Shown: positions 25,047 to 34,738, numbered from the stretch's first letter. The stretch is DNA of 64,000 nucleotides from Flavobacteriales bacterium UBA1694 (GCA_002319955.1 DCJS01000043.1:18030-82029), one strand, 5' to 3'. The notes: generated by a model not told the origin, from the letters alone. Translations and numbers: made by a program.

Positions 25047-25101
25047 CGAAGTATTTTCTAGAAAGACTCCCAGATCTTAGGGTATCATTTTTTGGAGATA
25101 C

Positions 25102-25121
25102 ACTATACTACAACTATACTA
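25102..25121. repeat. Direct repeat ACTATACTA spaced by 11 bp
   Basis: Two identical 9-mers at 25102-25110 and 25113-25121 start 11 bp apart, one helical turn. They lie between the divergent alcohol dehydrogenase and aminotransferase genes. An inverted AACTAT/ATAGTT pair overlaps them. Operator-like, but AT-rich low-complexity sequence is an alternative. Confidence 0.35.
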
Positions 25122-25243
25122 AAACTTTATTAGAATAGTTAATATCATTGCTGCTTTTTTACAAAGAAACGAGCCTTATTTTTCAGTTTGACACCTGCGG
25201 GTAGAAAGTCCATGTAAAATTTTCATACTTGCCTTAATAAACG

Positions 25244-25251
25244 TATTTTTG
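25244..25251 (+). promoter_or_regulatory. -7 promoter element of the aminotransferase-epimerase operon (TATTTTTG)
   Basis: Exact TAnnTTTG, 50 nt before ATG 25302. Confidence 0.65.
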
Positions 25252-25301
25252 AGCAATTAAGATTGAAAAATCGCACGACAAATAGTAAAAAAGAGCAAAA
25301 G

Positions 25302-26426
25302 ATGAAAAAGATACAAATGGTTGATCTCCAGAGTCAATACTTTAAGATAAAGCCAGAGGTTGATAACGCGGTATTAAACGTGATGAAATCAGCGGCCTTT
25401 ATAAACGGCCCTGAGGTAGAATGGTTTCAAAAAGAACTTGAAGAATATCTTGACGTGAATCATGTCATTCCATGTGCCAATGGGACAGACGCCTTACAAA
25501 TTGCGTTGATGGCCCTTGGACTTGAGCAAGGAGACGAGGTTATTACAGCGGACTTTACCTTTGCAGCGACTGTTGAGGTCATTCATTTATTGAAACTTAA
25601 GGCGGTGCTTGTTGATGTGGACTATGAGACCTTTACATTAGATCCAGAGGCTGTTAAAAAAGCCATCACACCCAAAACCAAAGCGATTATTCCAGTCCAT
25701 TTATTTGGGCAATGCTGCGCAATGGAACCGCTTTTAGAAATTGCGAAGGCGCACAATCTTTTTGTGATCGAAGATAACGCCCAGGCCATTGGCGCTGAGT
25801 ACACCTTTTCAAATGGTGAGGTGAAAAAATCTGGCACAATGGGCACTGTGGGGACGACCTCATTTTTTCCTTCTAAAAACCTTGGCTGCTACGGCGATGG
25901 TGGTGCCTTATGCACCCAAGATGAGGCTCTAGCCCATAAAATTCGAGGCATCGTGAATCACGGTATGTATGAGCGTTATTACCATGACGAGGTAGGGGTT
26001 AACTCCCGACTCGATAGTATACAGGCGGCCGTACTTCGTCGTAAACTTCCGAACTTAGACCTCTACAACGAGGCAAGGCGCAAGGCTGCAGATTATTATG
26101 ATGAGGCCTTTAAAGACCACAAGGATCTTCTTATCCCAACACGAAATGAGAATTCCACTCACGTATTTCATCAATATACGCTACGCGTAACCAATGGGAA
26201 ACGTAACGAGCTTCGTGAGTTTTTAACTGAAAAGGAAGTGCCGGCTATGATCTATTACCCGGTAGCACTGCGTAAACAGAAAGCTTATTTTCAAGAAAGC
26301 TCTGAGACGGATTTTGTCCATACAGACCGCCTATTAAATGAGGTGATTTCGCTTCCAATGCATACGGAGTTAGACGAAGAGCAATTGAAATACATTTGCG
26401 ATAGTATTCTAGAATTTTTAAACTAA
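25302..26426 (+). CDS. DegT/DnrJ/EryC1/StrS-family sugar aminotransferase
   Basis: 374 aa PLP enzyme that transaminates a keto-sugar nucleotide. I start it at ATG 25302 (MKKIQMVDLQSQYFKIK) after an A-rich leader; the TTG 13 codons upstream is less likely. PANGTDALQIAL-type cofactor loop (here CANGTDALQIALMALGL), EDNAQAIGAEY, and the Schiff-base Lys192 in SFFPSKNLGCYGDGGA. The sequence is closest in layout to WbpE-like aminotransferases making 3-amino sugar nucleotides for O-antigen or glycan. galE follows 12 nt downstream, so both likely act in surface polysaccharide or glycan synthesis. Confidence 0.92.
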   Translation: MKKIQMVDLQSQYFKIKPEVDNAVLNVMKSAAFINGPEVEWFQKELEEYLDVNHVIPCANGTDALQIALMALGLEQGDEVITADFTFAATVEVIHLLKLKAVLVDVDYETFTLDPEAVKKAITPKTKAIIPVHLFGQCCAMEPLLEIAKAHNLFVIEDNAQAIGAEYTFSNGEVKKSGTMGTVGTTSFFPSKNLGCYGDGGALCTQDEALAHKIRGIVNHGMYERYYHDEVGVNSRLDSIQAAVLRRKLPNLDLYNEARRKAADYYDEAFKDHKDLLIPTRNENSTHVFHQYTLRVTNGKRNELREFLTEKEVPAMIYYPVALRKQKAYFQESSETDFVHTDRLLNEVISLPMHTELDEEQLKYICDSILEFLN

Positions 26427-26438
26427 ATTTTTTAAAGC

Positions 26439-27455
26439 ATGGCTATTCTAGTTACCGGTGGACTCGGTTATATTGGGTCGCATACCGTCGTTGAGCTCCT
26501 GAATTCAGGTTTTGAGGTGGTAATTGTGGACGATATGTCCAACTCTGAAAAGTTTATTCTTGAAAACATTGAACTCGTAAGTGGAAAGAAACCTGTTTTC
26601 TACCCTTTTGATTTAAAGCGCCGAGAACTGCTCTCACAACTTTTAGACGCCCATGATATTGAGGGGTGTATAAATTTTGCTGCTTTTAAAGCCGTGGGAG
26701 AAAGCCAGCAGAAACCTATTGACTATTACGAAAACAATTTATTTTCTCTAATTAATCTTTTGCAAGAGTTTAAAGAAAGAAATCTCAGTAATTTTATTTT
26801 TAGTTCTTCATGCACCGTTTACGGTCAGGCTGATCAGATGCCAATTAAGGAAACCACGCCGTTAAAGACTCCGGAGAGTTCCTACGGAAAGACCAAGCAA
26901 ATGGGCGAAGAGATCCTTATGGATTTTGCGCGCGCCCACGAGCGAAAAGTGACTCTACTTAGGTACTTTAATCCTATTGGAGCCCATCCCTCAGCGCGTC
27001 TTGGCGAGCTGCCTATTGGGGTGCCAAACAACTTAGTGCCTTTTGTGACTCAAACGGCTGCAGGAATTAGAGAAAAATTGATGGTTTACGGAAACGATTA
27101 TCCAACGCCCGATGGGACGGCCATTCGGGATTACATTTATGTGGTTGATTTAGCCAAGGCGCACGTAGCCGCTCTGCAGAAATTGATTCAAGATTCGCGC
27201 CCTAGTGTAATTGATATCTATAACTTGGGGACTGGAACTGGTTCCTCCGTGTTAGAAGTGGTGCATGCCTTTGAAAGCGCAAATTCAATTAAAGTGCCTT
27301 ATGAGATTACAGAGCGTAGAGCCGGCGATATTACGGCTGCATACGCTGATGCGAGCAAAGCTGAGGCGGAACTAAATTGGAAGGCGCAGACATCCTTAGA
27401 AACGGCCCTGCAAACCACCTGGCAATGGCAGAAGTATTTGGAATCAAGAGGGTAG
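26439..27455 (+). CDS. galE: UDP-glucose 4-epimerase
   Basis: 338-aa extended SDR: NAD loop TGGLGYIGSHT (residues 6-16), NFAAFKAVGESQQKP, catalytic Ser/Tyr/Lys in SSSCTVYGQ and SSYGKTKQMGE, RYFNPIGAHPS, DGTAIRDYIYVVDLAKAH. These are diagnostic for GalE. It interconverts UDP-Glc and UDP-Gal (or the GlcNAc/GalNAc pair). It is co-transcribed with the upstream aminotransferase and ends at a strong bidirectional terminator. Confidence 0.94.
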   Translation: MAILVTGGLGYIGSHTVVELLNSGFEVVIVDDMSNSEKFILENIELVSGKKPVFYPFDLKRRELLSQLLDAHDIEGCINFAAFKAVGESQQKPIDYYENNLFSLINLLQEFKERNLSNFIFSSSCTVYGQADQMPIKETTPLKTPESSYGKTKQMGEEILMDFARAHERKVTLLRYFNPIGAHPSARLGELPIGVPNNLVPFVTQTAAGIREKLMVYGNDYPTPDGTAIRDYIYVVDLAKAHVAALQKLIQDSRPSVIDIYNLGTGTGSSVLEVVHAFESANSIKVPYEITERRAGDITAAYADASKAEAELNWKAQTSLETALQTTWQWQKYLESRG

Positions 27456-27500
27456 TAACCTCTTGGTGTAAAGCTTAGACTTTCTAGTTGAAACAAAATA

Positions 27501-27534
27501 CAAAAAAGGCTTAGATCTCTCTAAGCCTTTTTTG
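27501..27534. terminator. Bidirectional terminator between galE and the outer-membrane receptor gene
   Basis: Perfect 15-bp inverted repeat (27501-27515 with 27520-27534) with A6 on one side and T6 on the other; it serves both convergent genes. Confidence 0.92.
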
Positions 27535-27565
27535 TATGCCCTAAGTTTGGGCTACTTTATCAGAA

Positions 27566-30100
27566 TTACATTGGTGGCATTTCGTCGTCTTGCCCCTCTG
27601 CATTGCTGTTAATATCTTTTTTACGTTTCGGTTGATCTACACGGTCCCCTTGTTTAAATCGGTAAGTGAAAGAAAGGGAGAACTGGCGTGGTTGCCACTG
27701 CATGTAAGACTCTCTTTGGAACCCATCTCCATAGGTAAAGTTGGTTCTGTTTCTTGTATTAAAGATGTCTTGAATATTGAAACTGAAAGTTCCGTTTCCG
27801 TCCCAGATTGATTTTGAAGCACCTAAATTAAGGGCATACATCGCATCTCTTTTAGAGGTATCGGTTTCTTCTCCACCTCGGTAAAAGCCTTGAAGTTGCA
27901 CACTCAGGGTCTTGTCAATCTTAAAGGTCGTGTTAAGTCGAGCACGTTGGGAAAACCCTTTTCCATTAAAGGACATGGAGGCTGGAGTTTCTATGCCGTT
28001 TTGAAGGGTGGTATAGTTAAATTCGCCTTCAGAGCGGTACCCATATAAATCAAGACTTCCCATTAGTTTTAACCAGCTGAAAGGGTCGTAAGTGAAATTC
28101 ATATCTAACCCGTAACGCTCTTCAAATCCGATATTATAAGGTTTGGTTTCAAACCTTTGACGATCGAAATTGTAAATGTTTACCATTTGCGTCTCGTCCT
28201 TTTCGTGGTTGAAATATAAGGTCGGATTAAACGTTAGTTTTGATTTTTGAAGACTGTACCCAAATTCAAATGAGTCGACGTACGACGGATTTAAGTTCGG
28301 GTTTCCGCTGAATATATTATCACTGTCGTTATAACTGTTGAAGGGAACTAGGAACCAAGATCTAGGTCGGTTGATTCGCTTCGAATAGTTTAATAATAAT
28401 TGGTTATCATTCGCTAAATTATAGCTTAAGAAAACCGACGGGAATAAGTTGTTGTACGATTTACTAATGGCTGGCTCTGTTGAACTAAGACTTTTGAAAT
28501 CGACGTCAATTTTTGAAAGCTCATTTCTTAACCCCACTTGGTAGGCAAAGTTTTCACCCACTTTACTTTTGAACTGAACATAGAATGAGTTAAACATTTC
28601 TTTATAGTTGGTCACCGAGGTAAAGTCTGGATTTACAACCCCATCATTCCATACGGCATAATCGTAATCGTTCTTACGGGAATCAAAACGGTAGCCCGCC
28701 TCAATTTTTGAATTTTCACCCAGTGGGAGTTCGTAATCCAATTTTCCAACAATGTTACTGTTTTCAGTATCCTGAGCGGTTTGGTCCATTAGGCTATACG
28801 CAGGGACTCGGGTTTCGAAAATATCACTGGTTCCAGTGGATTTATTATTCTGAATACTTACCGAGGCAGCAATGGTTGAACCGTTATCACCAATTTCATG
28901 GTCAATTCCAAAATCGGTTTGAATCGCATTGTTGTCATTTAAACCAACGGTTCTTCTTTCTTTGCTTAGTGGGTAGTCCTGGGTCGCATTTGCATTGGTG
29001 ATACCGTTGTAGGTCATCTGCGTTGCAACAACACCATCACTTTCACCTTCAAAACGTCTTAGGGTTATTGAGGCGTTAACTGACGTGCGGTCTGAAAGGT
29101 CATAAACTAACCCGGCGGTGCCGTTATAGTTTTTCATTTCGTTATTGTTAATCGAATTGGTGTTCGATGTAAGCAATTGGTTAAGGGTTCCACGGTCATC
29201 AAAACTTGCCTTGTTGTAGCTTGTGCCCTCAGACTTTCTTAGGCCGCCACCCCCATTCACAAACCAAGTTGCATTCCCACGTCTCCAACTTAAATTAGTA
29301 TTGAGACTGGTGTTTGGAAGATACCCCACGGTTCCTGTGACGCTTCCATTAAAGCCAATTCGTTTGCTTTTCTTAAGGATAATATTTAAAATCCCTGCCG
29401 TACCTGAGGCTTCGTATTTTGACGAAGGGTTGGTGATAACTTCAATGCGATCAATCTGATCGGCTGGAATACTTTGAAGGGCGTTTGCCCCGTCATCGAT
29501 TCCAAGAAGCGCGGAGGGTTTTCCGTTAATTAAAAAACGGATGTTTGAATTTCCTCTCATAGAGACTGTTCCGTCCGTATCTACGGAGACTGAAGGAACG
29601 TTTTGAAGAACATCCTGAAGGTTTCCACCCTTACTAATCACATCACTCGATGGATCGTAGGTTCTTTTGTCTAATTCGACTTTATAGGGTCTGGTAGTTG
29701 CCGTAAGGGTAATGCCTTCAATAGTTGAAGTTGGGGACATGGTCAGGCCACTTTCTGACTCCAGAACAATGGCACCCAGAGGTCCGGCATTAATAGTTTG
29801 AGTCGAGGCGACGTATTTTTTGAAGTCAATTGCCTCTACGGTGATATCAAAAAGTCCTGGAGTTAATTGGAGTTCGTAACGTCCGTTTTCATCCGTAAGG
29901 ACCGCATCGCTGTAAAGTAAGTCGCTCTTACTGGTGAAGGCGATAGAGGCGTAGGCGACGGGGTTATTTTCTTTGTCAACTACATTTCCACTGACACTTA
30001 CCTTTTGTTGCGCAAAGGCAAAGGCTGCGGCGGAAAGTAAAAAAGTTAACCCCAGAGTTTTTCTGGTTAGTTTTCGAGTAATTTCTGTCTGAATCATCAA
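27566..30100 (-). CDS. TonB-dependent-receptor-like outer-membrane protein with carboxypeptidase-like N-domain
   Basis: 844 aa. Signal peptide ending AFAFAQQ, then a carboxypeptidase-regulatory-like beta-sandwich (VSVSGNVVDKENNPVAYASI to about residue 110). The plug domain contains LQDVLQNVPSVSVDTDG and IDRIEVITNPSSKYEASGTAGI. A large C-terminal barrel ends in the FSLSFTYRF strand. The tail after it is hydrophilic (QPKRKKDINSNAEGQ). The family is the Bacteroidota outer membrane beta-barrel receptor (OMP_b-brl_3-like); the ligand is unknown. The best -7 match, 30114-30121 on the minus strand, reads GAATTTTG. Confidence 0.9.
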   Translation of the reverse strand: MMIQTEITRKLTRKTLGLTFLLSAAAFAFAQQKVSVSGNVVDKENNPVAYASIAFTSKSDLLYSDAVLTDENGRYELQLTPGLFDITVEAIDFKKYVASTQTINAGPLGAIVLESESGLTMSPTSTIEGITLTATTRPYKVELDKRTYDPSSDVISKGGNLQDVLQNVPSVSVDTDGTVSMRGNSNIRFLINGKPSALLGIDDGANALQSIPADQIDRIEVITNPSSKYEASGTAGILNIILKKSKRIGFNGSVTGTVGYLPNTSLNTNLSWRRGNATWFVNGGGGLRKSEGTSYNKASFDDRGTLNQLLTSNTNSINNNEMKNYNGTAGLVYDLSDRTSVNASITLRRFEGESDGVVATQMTYNGITNANATQDYPLSKERRTVGLNDNNAIQTDFGIDHEIGDNGSTIAASVSIQNNKSTGTSDIFETRVPAYSLMDQTAQDTENSNIVGKLDYELPLGENSKIEAGYRFDSRKNDYDYAVWNDGVVNPDFTSVTNYKEMFNSFYVQFKSKVGENFAYQVGLRNELSKIDVDFKSLSSTEPAISKSYNNLFPSVFLSYNLANDNQLLLNYSKRINRPRSWFLVPFNSYNDSDNIFSGNPNLNPSYVDSFEFGYSLQKSKLTFNPTLYFNHEKDETQMVNIYNFDRQRFETKPYNIGFEERYGLDMNFTYDPFSWLKLMGSLDLYGYRSEGEFNYTTLQNGIETPASMSFNGKGFSQRARLNTTFKIDKTLSVQLQGFYRGGEETDTSKRDAMYALNLGASKSIWDGNGTFSFNIQDIFNTRNRTNFTYGDGFQRESYMQWQPRQFSLSFTYRFKQGDRVDQPKRKKDINSNAEGQDDEMPPM

Positions 30101-30258
30101 GTTAATTTTCGCACAAAATTCTTTTAATTTTGCAAGTTCTACATCGTCTATTGAAGGTCTTTACTTGGTACACCACGTACCTATCCTTCGTTCTATCCCC
30201 ATTAGACGCTAGAAAGCCCTAAATGTTAAAAACAAAAAATCTTAAAATATGTTAAAGT

Positions 30259-31287
30259 TTATTTTTTTAAGGTTTGTCGGTCGAGCCACTGCTGGTAATC
30301 GCGCGCATTTTTGGCATGCTCAACGTCGCTCGCCGTGAAACGGTGGAGTCCAAGGCGCTGAGGGTCAGCCGCCATGAAGATGTAGCCGTGGGATTCAGGG
30401 TTAAGAACCGCATCAAGTGAGGATTTATCGACCACACAGATTGGTCCGGGAGGAATTCCCACATTTGCATACGTATTGTAGGGCGATGGGTAGCGTAGGT
30501 GTTTATAATACACCCGTTTAATTTCTGTGGTGAATCCCGTATCCTTTCGGTGGGCATAAATAACAGTCGGATCGCTCTGTAATTTCATGCCCTTGTTATA
30601 GCGGTTGAGATATAAACCGGCAATAGTTTTTTGCTCATCCGGTTTTCCACCAGATTCTTGGTAAACAATCGATGCCAGGGCATAGATTTGATCGCGGCTT
30701 AGACCTAGAGCCTTTTCTTTGGCGACGCGCTCAGGAGTCCAAAAGGCCTGATACTGCTTTTCGAATCGCTCAAAAAATTCCTGTGGAGTGACAGTCCAGA
30801 AAAAATTATAGGAGTCAATGAAAAAGTATTTTTTCAAATCCTCTGCAGAGCTTAGGCCTTTTGATTTGGCAATTTTGTCAAATTCTTTAACGAAGGTTAG
30901 GGAATCCACCTCTGTCTTTTTTGCCACGCGCCCTACCATTTGGTAGACGTCATTGAAATCGCCAATACGAAAGGTGATATCGACTTGGTTTCCATTCTTT
31001 AGCATTTGCACAAGTTCGGCACTGCTTTTCCCCTCCACCACTTTGTAGCGACCTGGGTGGTATTTGGACGGAAGTTTTTCATTTTTCGCGACTTTCTCGA
31101 AGCGGTCCATGTCTTTTATGAAAGGCCGTATACTGTCTAAAATTTGTGAATATTGGGCATTCGAGGCAATGTGAAAATAGCCTTCTTTTTCGACATTGCT
31201 TGTTTTGTAATTTAAATAATAGCGTGCACCCCAAAACGCGACAAGAGCTAAAAATACGAGTATGAGAAGGGAAAGAGATTTTTTCAT
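30259..31287 (-). CDS. mltG: Endolytic murein transglycosylase
   Basis: 342 aa inner-membrane YceG-like lytic transglycosylase that cuts nascent glycan strands and sets their length. One N-terminal transmembrane helix (LSLLILVFLALVAFWGARYYL), a LysM-like region, then the catalytic domain with the conserved Glu in ASIVYQESGGKPDEQ and the family-specific LQSDPTVIYA, YNTYANVGIPPGPI and NPESHGYIFMAAD. It lies 13 nt after dapF and shares its transcript. Confidence 0.94.
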   Translation of the reverse strand: MKKSLSLLILVFLALVAFWGARYYLNYKTSNVEKEGYFHIASNAQYSQILDSIRPFIKDMDRFEKVAKNEKLPSKYHPGRYKVVEGKSSAELVQMLKNGNQVDITFRIGDFNDVYQMVGRVAKKTEVDSLTFVKEFDKIAKSKGLSSAEDLKKYFFIDSYNFFWTVTPQEFFERFEKQYQAFWTPERVAKEKALGLSRDQIYALASIVYQESGGKPDEQKTIAGLYLNRYNKGMKLQSDPTVIYAHRKDTGFTTEIKRVYYKHLRYPSPYNTYANVGIPPGPICVVDKSSLDAVLNPESHGYIFMAADPQRLGLHRFTASDVEHAKNARDYQQWLDRQTLKK

Positions 31288-31300
31288 GCTTTATAAGGCC

Positions 31301-32086
31301 TTAGTTAATGGCGTTAGAAATTGTTCCTTCAAAGACCTTTATCGCGGGGCCTTGAAGCCAAATATTAGAAAATTCTGTGCCGTTTTTCTCGGCGCGTATG
31401 CTTAGTTGGCCCCCTTTAACTTGAACCTGCACCTGGCTTAAATTGTGGTCTTGTAGATAACTAAGGGCAGCGGCTGTGGCACCCGTTCCACAGCTAAATG
31501 TTTCGTCTTCCACGCCGCGTTCATACGTGCGGACAAAGAGCTTTTTGGAATCTAGAATTTCAACGAAATTAACGTTGATACCCTCCGCCTTAAAGGGCTC
31601 CGTATTACGTACAGAGCGACCCTTTTCAAAAACAGGGTAGTGAATTAAATCCTCCACGTACTCTATATAATGGGGGGAGCCAGTGTCTAAAACATAGGCC
31701 TGATTATAGCGTTTTATTTCCTGGACATCGCGCATTTTTAAACTCACTGAATTTTTTGAAATTTCAGCCTCGTGAAGCCCGTCTATGGCCATAAATTCAC
31801 AGTGTTCGTTTATGAGGCCAAGGTCGCGAGCAAAAGCCACAAGACAGCGCCCTCCGTTGCCACACATAGTGCTTTCACTTCCATCGGCATTGAAATAAAC
31901 CATTTTGAAATCAAGAGTTGGATCGTTTTCAAGAAGAATTAGTCCGTCCGCTCCCACGCCATAGCGGCGCTCACACCAAGCGGCAATTAAGGCTTGGTTT
32001 TCGCTTGGAAAGCCCCCCAAACGATTATCAATAAGAATGAAATCATTTCCAGTCCCGTGGTACTTATAAAATTTAAAATCTGCCAT
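31301..32086 (-). CDS. dapF: Diaminopimelate epimerase
   Basis: Converts LL- to meso-diaminopimelate for lysine and peptidoglycan. 261 aa with KYHGTGNDFILIDN, the first catalytic Cys75 in MCGNGGRC, and the second Cys in ETFSCGTGATAAAL. The pairing with mltG in one operon joins two peptidoglycan functions. A promoter element lies at 32110-32117. Confidence 0.96.
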   Translation of the reverse strand: MADFKFYKYHGTGNDFILIDNRLGGFPSENQALIAAWCERRYGVGADGLILLENDPTLDFKMVYFNADGSESTMCGNGGRCLVAFARDLGLINEHCEFMAIDGLHEAEISKNSVSLKMRDVQEIKRYNQAYVLDTGSPHYIEYVEDLIHYPVFEKGRSVRNTEPFKAEGINVNFVEILDSKKLFVRTYERGVEDETFSCGTGATAAALSYLQDHNLSQVQVQVKGGQLSIRAEKNGTEFSNIWLQGPAIKVFEGTISNAIN

Positions 32087-32109
32087 GCCCGTTTTGAAGT
32101 TTTAGAGCT

Positions 32110-32117
32110 CAAATATA
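32110..32117 (-). promoter_or_regulatory. -7 promoter element of dapF-mltG (TATATTTG)
   Basis: Exact minus-strand TAnnTTTG, 23 nt before the dapF start, in the short gap after pnuC. Confidence 0.65.
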
Positions 32118-32136
32118 CTAAAAAGTAAAACGCAGA

Positions 32137-32829
32137 TTAAGGAAGTTCTGCGCCTTGAAGTTCGCGTTCCTGTTTGGCCGCACTTTTTTTCCATTCTGCA
32201 TAGCCTAAAACAGCCATGGCTGTAAAAACAAGGTACTGGAAGGAAGTTATTCCAAGGCCCTTGTAGATGAAAATTGGAATGCAAATCAGGTCTCCAAGAA
32301 TCCAGAAGAGCCAGTTTTCCACTTTTTGCTTGGCCATAAGCCACATACCAATCAAAAAGACGGAGGTTGTAAAGACATCAAGCCAGTTAGCCCAATCTAA
32401 ATGGTAGAGCCCAAGGGAAACCCCCTTAGTTGAAAAACCTTGGTCTATCGCGGGTTTGTAATAGTAGACGAGGGTCACAAGACCGAGACTTATTAAAAAG
32501 AGTAGGGCGCAAATTAGCCACTCCTTTTTGCTGGTGCGCTGCACCTCGATATGGATGTGGTCGGTTGCGTTTTTGTGCCACAGCACCCAGCCATATACGC
32601 TCATAAGGGTGTAATACACGTTGATCATCATGTCGCCCAAAAGGCCGAATACGAATAGGATATAGACGTAAAGGGCAGTTGAGATAATGCCCGTGGGGTA
32701 AACCCAAATATTCTTATTTATAGAAAAATAAACACTTAAAAGACCAAAGAAAGCGGCTAGAGCCTCGAGAACTATTTGATAGGTCTGATAACTTTCATAG
32801 GGAGAGATTAGAAGCTCGTAAAAATTCAT
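32137..32829 (-). CDS. pnuC: Nicotinamide mononucleotide transporter family protein (PnuC-like)
   Basis: 230-aa inner-membrane protein with about seven hydrophobic helices. Conserved features include FFGLLSVYFSINKNIWVYPTG, the N-x-x-x-Y pattern in MMINVYYTLMSVYGW (substrate site), and W-rich DWANWLDVFTTS. Pnu proteins import riboside vitamins; members differ in substrate (nicotinamide riboside, thiamine, riboflavin). No riboswitch can precede it because the -7 element ends 4 nt from the ATG, so specificity is not decided and PnuT is an alternative. Confidence 0.88.
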   Translation of the reverse strand: MNFYELLISPYESYQTYQIVLEALAAFFGLLSVYFSINKNIWVYPTGIISTALYVYILFVFGLLGDMMINVYYTLMSVYGWVLWHKNATDHIHIEVQRTSKKEWLICALLFLISLGLVTLVYYYKPAIDQGFSTKGVSLGLYHLDWANWLDVFTTSVFLIGMWLMAKQKVENWLFWILGDLICIPIFIYKGLGITSFQYLVFTAMAVLGYAEWKKSAAKQERELQGAELP

Positions 32830-32833
32830 TGGT

Positions 32834-32841
32834 CAAATATA
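32834..32841 (-). promoter_or_regulatory. -7 promoter element of pnuC (TATATTTG)
   Basis: Exact minus-strand TAnnTTTG, 4 nt before the start codon; predicts a leaderless transcript. Confidence 0.65.
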
Positions 32842-32984
32842 TTAGAATTTCGTAGAAATTGAATTGTCAAACAGATTAAATTGTTGAAATTATAAATCGG
32901 AACTAAAGAAATTAATTGCTAGTCTTTTTCTATATCTTTTTCGATAAAACTGGGAATAAATAGTTAATAATTGGTAAAAATTTA

Positions 32985-32992
32985 TACTTTTG
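32985..32992 (+). promoter_or_regulatory. -7 promoter element of the APC permease gene (TACTTTTG)
   Basis: Exact TAnnTTTG, 20 nt before ATG 33013. It excludes the upstream in-frame start at 32971. Confidence 0.65.
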
Positions 32993-33012
32993 GAAAATCT
33001 AAATATTTAAAC

Positions 33013-34689
33013 ATGTCGAATTTGTGGAGGACAAAACCTCTAAACCAACTTTTAGCTGAAGCAGAAGAGTCCGAAAAAGGGCTTAAGAAGACGTTAACAG
33101 CAAGTTCCCTTGTCGCCTTAGGTATCGGTGCCATTATTGGTGCGGGTCTCTTTTCCATTACGGGAATGGCTGCGGCGAATCACGCCGGGCCTGGTATTAT
33201 GGTTTCCTTTGTAATTGCGGCCCTTGGGTGCGCTTTTGCAGGACTTTGTTATGCTGAGTTTGCCTCAATGATTCCTGTGGCTGGTAGCGCCTATACGTAT
33301 TCGTACGCGACGATGGGTGAGTTTATTGCCTGGATTATCGGCTGGGACCTTGTGCTCGAGTACGCTGTTGGTGCGGCCACCGTGGCTTCGAGTTGGTCCG
33401 GGTACTTAGCCAAGTTTTTCTCGAATTTCGGGGTGGCGCTGCCCGAGCGCTTTATGATTACGCCCTTTGATGTGACCTCTGCAGGGGAAATGGGACTGGT
33501 GAATTTACCAGCTGTTTTCATTGTGGTCATTATGTCCCTTGTCCTGATTAAAGGAACAAGTGAGTCGGCATGGGTTAATGGGGCGATTGTTATTTTAAAA
33601 GTAGCCATTGTGATTGTTTTCATCGTGATTGGCTTCAATTATATTAAACCAGAGAATTTAACACCGCTAATTCCGGAGAATACGGGGAAATTTGGTGAAT
33701 ACGGTTGGTCGGGAATCATACGAGCGGCCGCCATTGTGTTTTTCGCCTATATCGGGTTTGATGCGGTGTCTACGGCAGCGCAGGAAACGAAGAATCCGAA
33801 AAAGGCGATGCCTATTGGGATTATGGGCTCGCTCATCATCTGTACGGTCTTATATATTATCTTCGCCTACGTGATGGTCGGTGTGGTTCATTATAAAGAG
33901 TATACCGCTGGCGGTGGGGGGGATCACCTCGCGCCCGTTGCCATTGCCATTGAGGCCATGGGGGATGTGGTTAATGGAAAAGTAGTTCCTGCCTACCCAT
34001 GGCTCAATACCTCAATTATTGTTGCGATCCTCTTAGGGTACGCGTCCGTGATTTTGGTTATGCTTATGGGACAAAGTCGGGTGTTTTATGCGATGAGTAA
34101 GGATGGACTTCTGCCAAAGTTGTTCTCAGAGATTCATGAAAAATACCGCACGCCTTTCAAAGCGAACCTCTTTTTCCTCGTATTTGTGAGTCTCTTTGCG
34201 GCATTTATTCCAGGTCGAGTGGTGGGTGAAATGACCAGTATCGGAACCTTATTTGCCTTTATTTTGGTTTGCGCCGGGGTGCTCGTGATGCGTAAAACGC
34301 AGCCTGATGCGCCGCGTGGCTTTAGAACGCCGCTTGTGCCGCTCATACCGATTCTTGGAATCTTAGTATGTTTTGGGATGATGGCCTTTTTACCGTTTGA
34401 CACTTGGATTCGTCTTGTGTGTTGGATGATGCTAGGACTTGACGTTTATCTTTATCGCGGGATTAAAAACTCCTTCCTTGGAAAACAAAACCAAACAGGC
34501 GCAGATCCAAAGAACTACAGAATTACCGCACTATCAGGATTTGTTCTTACAGCCGCGTTAATGGTGCTTACCTACTTACACCATCAGAATGCAGAAACGG
34601 ATGATTCAGGTCTGATTATCTTCTCCGTGGGAATGATCGTTGTTCATACGGTTTACTACGGCTACCAGTACTTAAAGAATAGAAAATAA
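33013..34689 (+). CDS. APC-family amino-acid permease
   Basis: 558 aa from ATG 33013 (MSNLWRTKPLNQLL). Twelve or more hydrophobic helices of the amino acid-polyamine-organocation superfamily, with the TM1 unwinding motif GIGAIIGAGLFSITG and FFAYIGFDAVSTAAQETKNP in TM6. The cytoplasmic RTPFKANLF is near TM9 and RGFRTPLVPLIPILG marks the later membrane part. It is closest to the cationic amino-acid transporter (CAT/YfnA) branch. Proton-coupled amino-acid import is expected; the substrate is not certain. Confidence 0.9.
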   Translation: MSNLWRTKPLNQLLAEAEESEKGLKKTLTASSLVALGIGAIIGAGLFSITGMAAANHAGPGIMVSFVIAALGCAFAGLCYAEFASMIPVAGSAYTYSYATMGEFIAWIIGWDLVLEYAVGAATVASSWSGYLAKFFSNFGVALPERFMITPFDVTSAGEMGLVNLPAVFIVVIMSLVLIKGTSESAWVNGAIVILKVAIVIVFIVIGFNYIKPENLTPLIPENTGKFGEYGWSGIIRAAAIVFFAYIGFDAVSTAAQETKNPKKAMPIGIMGSLIICTVLYIIFAYVMVGVVHYKEYTAGGGGDHLAPVAIAIEAMGDVVNGKVVPAYPWLNTSIIVAILLGYASVILVMLMGQSRVFYAMSKDGLLPKLFSEIHEKYRTPFKANLFFLVFVSLFAAFIPGRVVGEMTSIGTLFAFILVCAGVLVMRKTQPDAPRGFRTPLVPLIPILGILVCFGMMAFLPFDTWIRLVCWMMLGLDVYLYRGIKNSFLGKQNQTGADPKNYRITALSGFVLTAALMVLTYLHHQNAETDDSGLIIFSVGMIVVHTVYYGYQYLKNRK

Positions 34690-34707
34690 TTTAAATTATA
34701 AGTTTTT

Positions 34708-34738
34708 CTCCCGGCCCAAAGCTGGGAGTAACTTTTTT
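34708..34738 (+). terminator. Probable terminator after the APC permease
   Basis: 8-bp stem with one G-U pair (34708-34715 with 34721-34728), then TAACTTTTTT. It ends 5 nt before the next ATG, so it could also modulate that gene. Confidence 0.6.

Noticed and set aside
32830..32900. A riboswitch upstream of pnuC
   Set aside because: The -7 element ends 4 nt from the start codon, leaving no leader in which a riboswitch could fold.
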